From NCBI GenBank assembly GCA_018398815.1, contig CM031600.1:48360524-48424523 (forward strand): a stretch of 64,000 bases of DNA, written 5' to 3'. Source of the DNA: Conus ventricosus. Taxonomy: Eukaryota; Mollusca; Gastropoda; Neogastropoda; Conidae. The position numbers were made by a program, and so were the translations under genes. Positions 47,968 to 59,250 of this stretch are shown one piece after another (position 1 is the first letter of the stretch; every line of letters starts with the position of its first letter). The notes under the pieces were generated by a model. The model was not told where the DNA came from, searched no databases, and was given only the letters and a program-made list of their open reading frames with translations.

Positions 47968-48085
47968 TCATGTTTTACACATTAGGGGGAAAAGGATTTC
48001 CACATGGACCCTTTTAAAATCATGCTTAACACATTGGGGGGAAAGGATTTCCACATAGACCTTTTCAAAAATAGTGCATTACACA

Positions 48086-48118
<33 letters not shown>

Positions 48119-48128
48119 TTTCCACATA
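47968..48128 (+). repeat. 52-bp tandem repeat containing an expanded poly-G
   Basis: Three units with acacat-gggg-aaaggatttccacat and landmarks at 47977, 48029 and 48081 (52-bp period). In the third unit the short G run has expanded to 31 G (48087-48117). Confidence 0.9.
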
Positions 48129-48129
48129 C

Positions 48130-49330
48130 TCTTGTTTATCAACACATAGATATTCATTATTCATATCAAAGGATGGTTTAAATACTTATCAACAGACTTC
48201 CAACCATTAATGCATGATAGTTTCCATCGCTCACCTCTGGAGCTTACTATCATTTGTATCATTATAATACATTAGCGAAATAAACAAAAACTGTTTTGCA
48301 TCATAACGCCACGAACTAGCTAAGCCACATCCTTTCCGATCACTCATCAACAATATATATTTTTTCTCTTTCTATTCATACTTTCTAAAAACCTTTCCTC
48401 CTATCACCCTATCAAACCACAAGATATACCAAAAAGCAACATTTTTGTTTGTGGTTTGAAACCTTAACTAGCGCTGAGATTAGTTGCAGTCGCCTATAAG
48501 AGGGGAGAACGATTTTGGATTACGATTTCAAATAACTAATAATGAAATACCTGACTGCCACAGCAACTCGTTCAGGAGTCCCTCTTCGGCCACTGGGAAG
48601 TTGCACTGCTGGAACTGCTGTAGAGACTGTCTGATCGTTTCAGCTCACCTGGCTTATACAGAGCGCAGGTGAGCAGCAGTCAGGTAAACTAACCAACCGG
48701 TGAACATGTTCCGGCCAACGCAGTTGTAAAAATTTGTGACCAGACAAAAAACGGTCTGTCACATATATCTCTTGGATACAGCAGTCGTGAAAGGCTTTTG
48801 CAGGAAACTGTTTGTGTAAACTTGAACACCACTGATGTGCTTGATATTGACGAATACAGGCGTAAAGCTTGCAGGCAGTGACTTTTGAGGCACAGTTGTG
48901 CTTGCAGATGACAGTCGCACCACCCAGTATGCTGGAACTGGCTGATGAATTTTCAGCCAAAGGTCGATAAACTCATATGATGGGAGTTCTGGCTCATAAA
49001 TGGGGTATTGAGAATGAGCTGAATGAAGCTTGCTCCAGATGGTTGCTGCCGCCAAGTGACGAAATGACCCCAAATCCGAAAGATGGCAGAAGTTGGTCGC
49101 TAGAGCATTGCAGACAACTACGAGACAACTAGTGGATCACGGAAAGTGTGGTCCCAGTCACCTTGCAGGCAGGCTGCCCAGGAAGGACCAGACTAGCCAC
49201 TGAAGAATTTAGAGGGAGGCATCTTGATACCCATTGCTGATGAACCCGAATTTGGAGTGTCACATTGAGTGGATCTCCACGAGGGGTGGGCCTTCCCGTG
49301 ATGAGGAACATGAGCGCTTTGATATTCTGA
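48130..49330. other. No recognised gene
   Basis: Minus-strand open stretches of about 100 codons at 49073-48640 have protein-like composition but no motif I recognise. There are several stops and no splice evidence. Confidence 0.35.
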
Positions 49331-49994
49331 GTGTCAAGTAGACTGGGGGATATATCCCGGGTTTGATCTCACCCAGGGGATCACCCAGGAAGTCCGTTTT
49401 TCAGAAGGCACTTGTAGCTGCACCCAGCGCTCTTCCTCATCTCTTGTTCACAGGAGTTAATACTTAGATGACATGTTGTCTGGAAAGATGTGGTCAAAGG
49501 TTAAAAAACGGAGGTCCAGAGCATCCCACAAGCATGCAACCTCGTGGCATCAAAGGCACAAAGACGAGCACCAGCAATCAGTGAGGCCTAGTTCCATCCA
49601 AAATTTCTGAAGGTATGGGACTGAGGGGGCCAAAGGGAATACCAAGGAAGACCAAGGAAGATGGCAAAGCCAAGTGCTATCATCACCCCCTCCTTGGCCC
49701 AACCTCACTGCAATACCCCAACCTGAGGATCCTCTGAGAGGGGGGGGGGGGGGGGAGTGTATGATCCCTGACTGCAAGGAGCTGATGGGAGCCTTAAGGA
49801 GCATGTTTTAATGCATTGCGTTTTAATGCATCACTTGCTGGTTATCTTTGACGAAAGGTTGTCACTACCTCTGTGAGTGGTGTGGGGTAGGAAGGGGGGC
49901 ATGAAAAGCAATGTGGCAGGCTATGGATGGTTGGTCACGTCACTGGATGGCTGGATGATTGGTTCCGCTGAAAGCAGCATCTTCTGTCATCTGA
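49331..49994 (+). other. Likely decayed upstream part of the TatD-like gene
   Basis: The plus strand has short stretches, interrupted by stops, that run into the TatD-like frame, including a basic segment near 49490-49600 and a Cys-containing CHYLCEWCGVG at about 49860-49890. A G-run of about 16 (49741-49756) lies inside. The relation is inferred from adjacency only. Confidence 0.3.
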
Positions 49995-50967
49995 GTGGTG
50001 CCACACGTCTGGATGTGCAGAGAGGGGCAATGGCAATTTTTGCTGAAATCAGGGAAACTGGTTCTGGCTTACTTTCAGGTGTACCCGGCTGAATCGGCAG
50101 CCATCCCGGTTCATAGGAAGGTGGCATTGTTGCTGGTGGCGTGGATGGACCAACAGAAATGCCAGTACTGGCAAGAAAACTATCCGGCACCAGAAGCCTT
50201 GGACCCCATGCAATCACTGCCTCCTGAGTGTCCACGGATCTTTGACACGTACTAACACCTGGACCAAACACTCCAAGCGATGCAGTTGCCACCAGACTGT
50301 GCCCGGCAGGCCATGCCTAATGGTAGAAATGGAAAAGAGGGATCCTCCTGGTGTGACTCCCTCACTTATCCATGTCCCGAGGCCCTCGGCCAGTTTCCAT
50401 GGGACATGGTGGTGGCAGTTGGGCTTCATCCGAAGCTCTGCTCAGAGTTGTCCAACACTGAATTGGAGAAAGTCTTTCACAGGCTGCAGCAGCTAGTCGC
50501 ATTACTGAAGGTAGGTGCTGTGATAGAAAATGGAATTGACCACAGTGATCCTGTACCGATGGTCTCACCTCACCACGTCATTGTATTGCACTGCCGTGGA
50601 GTGCCTTAAGATAATGGATGGAAGTTTATCTCCATATGGTCTGCCCTGTCCGGTTGAGAGTGTCTGGAGATTGGCACATTTATTTGCTCTGCTTCTTGGG
50701 TGACAAAACGTCTATTTCTGGTGGTTGAAGGCTACCCCCATGTGCACTTTGGTTCACCTTCAGATGTGGCAAATTGGGGCACTGTGCGGGTTGGACCAGG
50801 CCCAAATTCTCCAGGAGGTGGATGTGGACGCCCCTTACTTATGTCCTCGAGTTGAGATGTGCCCAATTAGCTATACCAGGTGGCTGAGTGTGTGGCACCA
50901 CACCTTTCCCTGTCAGTCAAGGCTTACCTGGACATTACGGCTGACAGCACGCGCATGGATGTGTGTG
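49995..50967 (+). pseudogene. TatD-type metal-dependent hydrolase, broken
   Basis: One frame from 49995 to 50609 is interrupted by a single stop (50253-50255). The signature follows in TatD order: FDTY*HLDQTL at 50241-50273, where the family has D-T/S-H-x-H-L-D; VGLHPK near 50423; VGAVIENGIDHSDP near 50508, matching the EIGLD metal-site block; HHVIVLHCRG near 50570; then, frameshifted, a degraded HCFTG-like CFLGD near 50690; DAPYLCP near 50829, matching E-T-D-A-P-Y; and ADSTRM near 50943, matching the C-terminal E/D-N-x-R box. Family role: TatD proteins are TIM-barrel metal-dependent DNases/phosphohydrolases; in animals TATDN1-3. Here the first metal-binding His is Tyr and the second motif position is a stop, so this copy is dead unless sequencing is wrong. 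The 3' end runs straight into a CA/TG microsatellite. Confidence 0.8.
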
Positions 50968-51031
50968 TGCATTCATATGTGTGTATATGTGTATTTGTGC
51001 ATACACAAGGGCACACATACGCACAGACGCG

Positions 51032-51064
<33 letters not shown>

Positions 51065-51165
51065 CACACCACACACACACACACAGAGGCACACAAACAC
51101 ACACACAGAGGCACCCGCATGCATGCACACACGTACGCACGCATGCACATATTTGCACACATGGG
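50958..51165 (+). repeat. TG/AC compound microsatellite
   Basis: TG-rich at 50958-51000, then AC repeats with cgca and ccacac interruptions to about 51165. It starts at the very end of the TatD-like remnant. Confidence 0.93.
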
Positions 51166-51417
51166 GCTGACAGTATTCTGTGATTTTAACTTTTAAAAAA
51201 GTCTGGCTTCACTGCAATTGTGAGCTGATTCAAATTCACTGTCTACAAGCAAAATCGTGTGCTACGAGTATTTCAAATTGATTTGTCTTTGGTTTGGTTG
51301 CTTTCAGAAGGTGCTTTTGTTTGTAACGCTTGTCTACAATTGATCCACGATTACTTACACAAGACATATTGTGGAAGAAAGCTAAATTGTTTCTCAAACT
51401 TTCAAGTCTGTCCCTCC

Positions 51418-51418
<1 letters not shown>

Positions 51419-51481
<63 letters not shown>

Positions 51482-51611
51482 CAGAGAGAGAGAGAGAGAG
51501 AGAGGAAGAGAGAGAGGGAGAATGAGGTCAGAGAATGGAAATGTACGAAACGATTTCTATTCAAGTAAAGCTTGAGAGACATAGAAGACAATGAATGATG
51601 CAGGAGAAAAA

Positions 51612-51672
<61 letters not shown>

Positions 51673-51690
51673 CGTGCATGCGTGCATCTG
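51419..51690 (+). repeat. Two (TG)n tracts with (GA)n between
   Basis: About 30 TG units at 51421-51480, GA repeats at 51483-51524, and a second run of about 25 TG units at 51617-51668, followed by gcatgcgtgcat/ctgt repeats. Confidence 0.96.
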
Positions 51691-51699
51691 TCTGTCTGT

Positions 51700-52614
51700 A
51701 TATCTGTCTGATCAAGAACTAGAAAATGGTTGGGGGAGGAAAATGGGTAGGGGCATTATTAAGGATAATCGTTTTCAGCCAGCATAATGACTTTATGAGA
51801 AGAAGACTCAAAACAGTGGCACAAACCATGTGATGAATTGTCAACCACACCATCCACTCCTTCACACACCCTCCTGTACAAATTGTACAAACATGCGCAC
51901 ATACCCTGGTGTAATCCTCCTTTCTTCCCCCCTCTTACTTTCTCTCTCCCTTTATCTCACAAGCGGCAATAACGTTTACACTGCCATCACCACCACCACC
52001 ACCACCCTTTTCCTTCCCAATTCAAGCCCTCACTCTTCCCGCGGTCGTTTGGAAGTTGCAGGCAGCCCAGCTTTGGAAACTGTCTTATGGGAAAAAGATT
52101 ACATCACTTGCAAAGTACATAGCTCACTTCACTCCCTCTCCTCTCCCTTCCCTTTGCTGAATGTGTGTTCTCTCTCTGCTAGATAAGAGAGAAGCTGACA
52201 CCTCCTTCTGTCCCCCCTCTGCCCCCCCCCCCCCCCCCCCCCCCCCACCCCGCCCCCCTCTCCCCACTTATTCACCACCTGCACGCTGACGGTCGTGCAT
52301 GCAGCTCGTGAATGACGCAGTTATGTTAAATAGTCCTTTGTCAATTGACATGGGCTTATATAGGTGCTTTGAATTCAAACCCGGATGACCCAGCAAGCGC
52401 ATTTTCGAATGTTCTATACTGTACTCCTCACTGAAAGTGGTGGGGAATGACCAACCCCTCCCCCTCCCCTTTTCTTTGTCTTTAGTGACACAAAGCCAAC
52501 TGGAACAGGAAACAGAATAAGTGGTTTGGCCTATAAAAAGGGGAAACTCATGGTGAACAATCACTGCCTCCACAGACAGACCAACACAATGTAGCCACAA
52601 AGACAACATAAGTA
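51700..52614. other. No recognised gene; possible diverged extension of the third copy
   Basis: CAC repeats at about 51985-52005 and a C tract at 52222-52246. Phrases such as tctctctccctttatctcacaa and agataagagagaagctgac loosely parallel copy B 43630-44045, which would extend the third copy leftwards. The match is too weak to delimit. Confidence 0.4.
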
Positions 52615-53240
52615 CACCTGAGAGAGTGAAAGTTTATCTCACCTACTCTGATCCAGTCTACGGTTCACTGAACTCCCAGAACTGTAAGTTGAAATAATGT
52701 TTCTAAATTTTGAGACAATGCATTGATTGTATGTATGCCAGGTGGTTTAACGGTATAACTTTATGCCAATACTTGGTGACATCTATCAAGATGATGGATG
52801 AGTATTCCGTTGTAATAGTTTGTTTGCCACAACTTGGTAAGAGCTATTGCCATGCTTGGTTAAGATTCTTTGTTCACAATCTAACCACCAGTCCTTGTGT
52901 ACAATTTGACTTTTGCCAGTATGTAACTCTATCAGTTAAGATGATCACTGAATGATAAATTCAGATCAGAAAAACAGTGTGCCTGTACTGCGTGAAAACT
53001 GTTGGTTTATGAATTCTGTTGATAGTCAGAATACTTTGACTGTAAGTCTACACCACATGTGTACTTAGGCTAAGTGTATTCCAAGTTACTGCAATTTAAT
53101 TCATAAGAAAAACTGAAGAGTTATTTGACTAAAATCATTATACAGTCTTCTACCCTTTGTTAAACTCCACTCAAAATCTGAACAAAATTGGACATAGATC
53201 TATTTATGCTAGTCTAATCCTTTGTTGGCTGATTTCTCAC
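52615..53240 (+). repeat. Diverged third copy of the duplicated segment's right end
   Basis: Matches copy B 44520-45110 and then 46550-46640, and copy A 18580-19200. Shared words are ttgagacaatgcattg, taactttatgccaata, gtgac-tctatca, gagtattc-ttg-aatagtt, gccacaacttggt, and later ttaaa-tccactcaaaatct and tttatg-tagtctaatcctttg. Substitutions and indels are frequent and not restricted to homopolymers, so this is a genuinely old paralogue. It lacks the R array, agreeing with copy A. Confidence 0.8.
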
Positions 53241-54560
53241 ACATTTACTGAAAGCCAGAGGGCAAGTTAGACTTGACAACAAACTCAGCATAACACGACC
53301 AGGTTCTGTTTTTAGACTGGTATACCACCCTGTGCTGTATGAACCACATCACGCCCAATGACATCAGTCTAAGAAGTGGATCATCACCAGTAACCAACAG
53401 AGTCAACACCTCCACATCAGAAAGTTCGTAATCCATGACCCAACTCAACTCAACCAGAAATTCTCTATTTGATGAAACATTGGGAACCAAGTCACCTGAA
53501 CTGACTTTGGAATTGATGAAATTTTTACCTTGTATAACAAGAAATTCTAGGTGAAAGTGCTAATTTGATGTCAGTTACTTTGTTGTCATTCAGCAGTGAA
53601 TGTCTTGCTTATCTCTAATTCTGTCTTTTGTAGCTACAGCACTTTTAAGTGTCAAGATCAGAATGATTATTCTATAGCAAAACTTGATGCTGTATTTAAA
53701 AGTCTGAGAATCATTAAAAAAATTCTTTCGACTGACTAATACTGTAAATTGCTATTTCCAAACTCAGTAAGACAGAAAGGAAGGAGGTGAAAATTAACTT
53801 TACTTTTGAGAGAAAATAATTACAAATCCATCACCAACGGGACAACTACCAACTTTGTCAATCTCAAATGGGGCTCAGTCTGGATGTTAAGAAACATTTA
53901 TCAACATTTTCAGTCCATTTGCCTAACTCAAACCATCTGGACAAAGAACAGATTAAACTACCAGGCTGATGGAGTTGACAGCCTAGAAGCAAAACTTTGT
54001 TCTCTGAGTTGAGTTGGTCATGTTATCAATAAACAACATTTGTGTGACTGATACTATGGTCACGTCTTATTTTTCCCTCTCCAAGCATCACCTTTCACAC
54101 CATGCGTATCTATATTTCTTACAAATGGACCATAGTCTGCTGATCTTAGGTTGTTGGTTGTCTTGATACAATAAATTCTGGGAGTGTTAATGTTCTAATT
54201 GTGGTTTTGTAATGGCACTCTACCTGATCTGTGCTTGCATTACAAAGAGAACAATATAAATGAAACCAAAGGACTAAGACTTAATCTTAATCTTGTGTTT
54301 TATCTTTAAATCTATTTTTTTGTCCTTTTTTTTTCTTTTTTCCGATTTTCCAAAGAGAGGGAGGAGTGAGAACAGACATATCAGAAGAAAGACAGAGAGA
54401 CAGAGACAATCAGACAGACAACAAATGTCTGGGTTTGTTAAGTTCAAAGTTGGGTACTAGCAACATTATACTCGGATATGGTGTTGCTAAAATACAAAGG
54501 TAAACAACATCGATGAGTACAGAGGAAACTTAATCATTTTCAGTTATTCATTACATAACA
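53241..54560. other. No recognised gene
   Basis: AT-rich. A short open stretch at 53806-54012 (68 codons) is unassigned. An aataaa string occurs at 54029, shortly after its stop, but nothing else supports a transcript. Confidence 0.4.
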
Positions 54561-55599
54561 CAACATTCACTACTCTCCCCCCCACTCCACTCTTCTTTCT
54601 CTCTCTCTCTCTCTCAAATATGTTATAATGAACTACCTGTTAATAGACACTATACAAAGCAAAATAAGCGCAAGCAACAATTCTGTATTTACACAACGCC
54701 GGGTTAAAGGATTTCTAATGGTCCCGAGTGTACTGCCTCTCTCTCCTTCCCTACCCAGGCGCTGACACTTCCAACGCACACCACCACTACCCCAAACTAC
54801 CCACCCCAACTACATCCACCCTCCACATCCCACCCTCCATCCTCCTTTTTCCCCACTCCCATTTTCCCAACCCCCGAACCCCCCAAAAAGAACAACAACA
54901 AAAAAACAACATACACGACACACACATGAAGTGTTTGGTGTGTTGTGTGGTGTGTGTATGTGTGGTGTGTGATGTAGTGTGATGTGTTTGTGTGTGATAG
55001 TGAAAATGTGTGGCAGCGCGCGTGTGTGTGTGTGTGTTGTATGTGTGCAGTGTAGATGAATGCAAATGAACTGAATCTTCTTCTATATTTTCCCCTCAGT
55101 TGCATTGTTTTTCGAATATGCTTAAATTGGCAGCCGTAAGATTCCGTTTTTTTGTAAATGCTTATACCACATCTTGCAGTAATACAACACTGGGTTTATT
55201 TCAGTAGCGTATGTCTATCAAATTTCCTTGTCTACACAATTCCAAAAAGCACAGTTTCTTCACACAACCACGATTTCAAATCATTATATCACGTAATATG
55301 TATTGACGACAAATCCCCAAAACAACTAACCATAGACAATGAAAAAAAGAAAATGTTCATGTAACAATTTCAACATTACAAAAACAATTTCGATTTCCTG
55401 ATTTCAGTTGTTGCATTAGCATTATATTGTGGTGTATATTGTGTGTGAAGTTTCCATGGTAAAACTCTCAGTCCTAGTTTCTTTGTGCACAAGCGGGTAA
55501 TTTGAATGTCAATTAACTCCAGTCCATCTTATATTTGTCCAAAACGAGTTGCACATGGCTCTGTGTAATGAGGGAAACAAATTAGCACGGAAATCCTTG
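54561..55599. other. Microsatellite-rich spacer
   Basis: CT repeats near 54599-54616, C-rich text at 54770-54890, and TG repeats at 54940-55050. No gene seen. Confidence 0.6.
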
Positions 55600-58500
55600 C
55601 AAAGATATATGTAATTTGTTACAAAAAAGAGGTGTTCTTGAAAAATCTATTCATATCTTTCTTGAATTCACAACCCTTTTAATAAAAGTTTGTGTTGGAC
55701 GCTGACTATTCTACGTCATACTCAGATCCTTGCAGGGGAGGCTCCTATTGTATGACCAACGTGCTGTATGAAATCATCCATTTGGACCATACATCATAAC
55801 ATTCGTATTTGCCCTTTATCCAGTCAGGGAAAAATCGGACATTTCCTCGTATTTTATGTGTTGTTATTCCACAGTAATTTTGGAAAGGAGGTATCCTTCA
55901 TTTTTCATTAAGATCTAGCCATAGTTTTTCAGAGAATTCCAAAAAGTGAATGTATCTGTTCCTAACCTTTGAAAAGTTCCTAGTATCTAAACCTTGAAAA
56001 TGCTTTTTTAGTATTTGCATAAAAACACTGACATTCTTCTCCAAAGGGTAGAAAAATTTTCGCTGAAATTAAAAGTCCACTCTTCATTGTTTGAGCCTTT
56101 ACAGATTCTGTACAACCATACAGGATGAAAAGCAGATTGCATCTGTCCTTAGATCATCAGGGATAAATCTTTTTTTTTTTGTTTTTTTTTTTCTGAGAGT
56201 CCAACCTCTGTCTCAAACCTTCAGAGTAGTGCACCAACACCGCTGATTATCCGACACCCCGTCCACAGCATAACCCGCTGGCCCGCCGCAAGCCGGACCA
56301 GAAATTTTCCACAAGGGACAGTCAATGTTAGTGGTCAAGAGGCAACCCACCGGAGGAGACACATCAGCAACGCCGCCGAGTCACATCGGTGGTGTTCAGT
56401 GGCGCCTGTTTCTGATACTCAACATACGCTTGACACCACTATCAAGCCCTACTGCGACAATAATTGCTTAGTTGAGTCCGGCGTAGTGACTCTCCCCCCA
56501 GGAGAACGCCACCATGTTCCGTCAACGACAGCCCCATGGTCTCGCCGATACCGGAACCTGAGAACCCAAACAAGCCCAGACGTGGAGAGGACATCGAAAT
56601 TAGTCTCAACCATTGAAGAAGGGCATGATGGCCACAGAACCCTGAGACATTTTTTTTTTAATGCGATCAAATGAATGAGGATGATTAGATGATGTAGGAT
56701 TTTCCATTTTCGGCTTTAGACTACATGACAGGCTGTAACTCTCGCTTCCTTTCAAATATATCCGGCGTCCAACCAGCCCGAGAGATACAGGCCACCTGCC
56801 AGATGGATCCAGGAAATTTCAACATCACTCTCAGAAACGCCATCATTAAGTGATGAAACTCACTGGTGTGAGTCCCAGTCATCCCTACTGATCCACGCAA
56901 GCAAACTCACATCTGGTCGGAGCCGGTGGGCAGAAAAACCCCATGGACTCAGATGGATTCGAACCACGACTCCCAGCCAGGAGTCCGCGACGTAACCACT
57001 CACCACGCGGCTGGTTAAGTCCCTTTTTAATACTGCCACGACATTACGTTTCTTTTAAATTTTCAAATGCCTTTCGATTACATTTGCTATTTACGCCTGA
57101 GAATCTAAAAGCATGCGACTTATATCCTGATAAGACCTTATCAGGAATAACAAATGTATGCAAACATAGACCATTTGTGAAATAGAATGTTTTAATGATA
57201 TGTATTTTACCCATTACACTAAGATCTCCTTATTCGGATGAAAATGCTCTGAATATTCTATCTTTGCAACCAATCGGTCCTCAACTAGAGATGCCGTTTA
57301 TAATCCTCATAATAAATACCCAGAATCTGTTACTTATTTCCACGAAACCAAAAAGCTGTTGTACTATGTTTTTTTACTACCTAGCCACATAGCCGCTGAT
57401 TTATTTTTATTATAACCAAACCAGAAAACAAAGAAACATCATTGAGTATATCTAATGCTTGCACCATGTCATGCTGATCTGTCAAAAATAAGGTAACATC
57501 ATCTGCATAGAGCCAATTTTGATTACATTAACTAGCGTATCTCTTGAACCCCCTAGATCAATTCCTCTAATGTTCCTCAGTTTTTCATCTTTATTGCTAG
57601 TAGTTCTATAGCCAACACAAAAACTAAGGGAGAAAAAGGACATCCTTGTCGGATTCCTGTCTCAACCGCAAAATACTCTGATGTCCAGCCACTATACAAA
57701 ACACAACTACGAGTATCAGCGATTAATACTTGAAACCATCTAATGAATTCTTCCCAAACCCATACTTTTTGAGAGCTGTTAACATAATGTCTTTAGATAT
57801 ACTATCAAAAGCTTGAGTATAATCAATGCTTAAAAGCAAACCAGGAATATTTTCTACATATAAATGATCAATAACAACATCATCAATTAGTCTCAATAGC
57901 GTAGCTGCTCGACGTCCCTTGATATACCCAACCTGATCTTCGCTTACTAAATCTCTAATTATACTTGACGATTTGCCAAACATTTAGACAAAAGCTTATA
58001 ATCGCTATTGTTAACGAAATTGGTCTCCAGTTTTTTAAAACATTTCTAGGTAGATCTTTGCCTTTGTGAATTAATGTGATGACTGCTTTTCTCTGCGAAG
58101 GAGAAAGTGTCCACTTCTCAAATGCAGAGTTAAGTGATGATGTTAACAAACTTTTTATATGACCCCAAAATACTTTTAAAAAACTCTGTTGTAAGCCCAT
58201 CACTTCCCGGCAAAGAACCATTTTTGAGGGCTTTAAGAGCTGTTAGTAGTTCATTCTCTGTCAAGTTGCCTTCACAACTATCCTTCTGAGAGTCAGAAAG
58301 CTGTGGCACTGAAGTATCAGATATAAAGTTATCTACCATTTGTTCCATGTTTCCTCCTCTTACCTTTTTCTTGTACAACTTCGAATAATAGTCTCGCTGC
58401 ATTTTCATTATTTTGACTGTTGTGTAACTAATCTACCATTTTCTCATCACAAAGTTCTTCCATCATCTTTGAATTTGCTCTTGATTTTTCCAAGTTTAAA

Positions 58501-59250
58501 AAATATTTTGTGTTTTTTCCCCCCTCTTCAATCCATTTCATTCTAGATCTTACCTGTGCTGCACGTGCTTTATAAGTTTCCAATAATTCTAATTCTTGCA
58601 TTAAGTGCTGTCGCTGATTTTGATAATGAATATCGTTAGAGTTTTTTGCAATATTAATATCTATATCGTTTAACTTACCTTGAATTTCTACTAACTTATA
58701 TTTCTTCTGTGAAGCTCTTACCTTTAGCATAAATTATTGTAAACTCTTAATCTTCAGTTTTAGGATTTCCCATTTCATTTGAAAATCGATGTTTTCGTCC
58801 ATATATGTATATATGATCATCAATCAAACTATTTATCTGTGTGACAAAGTTTAAGTCATTCAATAATGAATTATTGAACTTCCACAGCCCAGGTCCCCTC
58901 TCAAAGCTTGAGAATTTCAATTTGATGGAGCAACTCTGTGATCTGTGAAAGGGACAGAATGAATATGCAGTCTATTGTTTTATCAAACAAATCATCATTG
59001 GATATGAAATAATCCATCGGCGTGCAATAAAAGGAGACTTTTATGCCATGAAATTCCTTTACATCCGATGAAACAGTCTCCAGGTATCATACAGGTCATG
59101 GCTTTTTATTAAATCATTAAATTTCTTTACTGTCCCTCTTGATGTTTTTACTCCAGAGATATACCGAATCATTATCTAATACGCATTGAAATCCCCCAAT
59201 CAACAAGTGCCTGACTGAACATTAGAACTCCCAGTTCATCAAAAGAAAGA
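55600..59250 (-). mobile_element. L1/Tx1-type LINE, 5'-truncated, interrupted by a SINE
   Basis: Minus strand, reading from 59250 down. An endonuclease C-terminal remnant is followed by the block RGPGLWKFNNSLL near 58890, which in this group closes the endonuclease domain. The reverse transcriptase has LPGSDGLTTEFFKS near 58190, KNWRPISLT near 58030, AFDSISKDIM near 57790, TGIRQGCPFSPLVF near 57630, the catalytic YADDV at 57511-57495, and NKNKSAAMWLG near 57400. GDLSVMGKI near 57215 matches the post-RT region. The SINE at 56165-57016 then intervenes, and LINE-like text (IPPFQNYC...FPDWI) resumes at about 55960-55750. The catalytic YADD is intact but stops and frameshifts are many. Role: a retrotransposon polyprotein with endonuclease and RT for target-primed insertion. 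Inactive. Confidence 0.85.
56165..57016 (-). mobile_element. tRNA-derived SINE nested in the LINE
   Basis: Same ~0.85 kb family as 35829-36680, minus strand. The tRNA-like head at 57014-56940 has a B-box (complement of gattcgaacc near 56955), and the A tail appears as T runs at 56169-56192. Small deletions are scattered through the body. LINE coding text lies on both sides, so it inserted into an existing LINE copy. I found no clear target duplication. Confidence 0.82.

Noticed and set aside
57700..58730. Active reverse transcriptase gene
   Set aside because: The YADD motif is intact, but the reading frame is broken many times and a SINE interrupts the 3' part.
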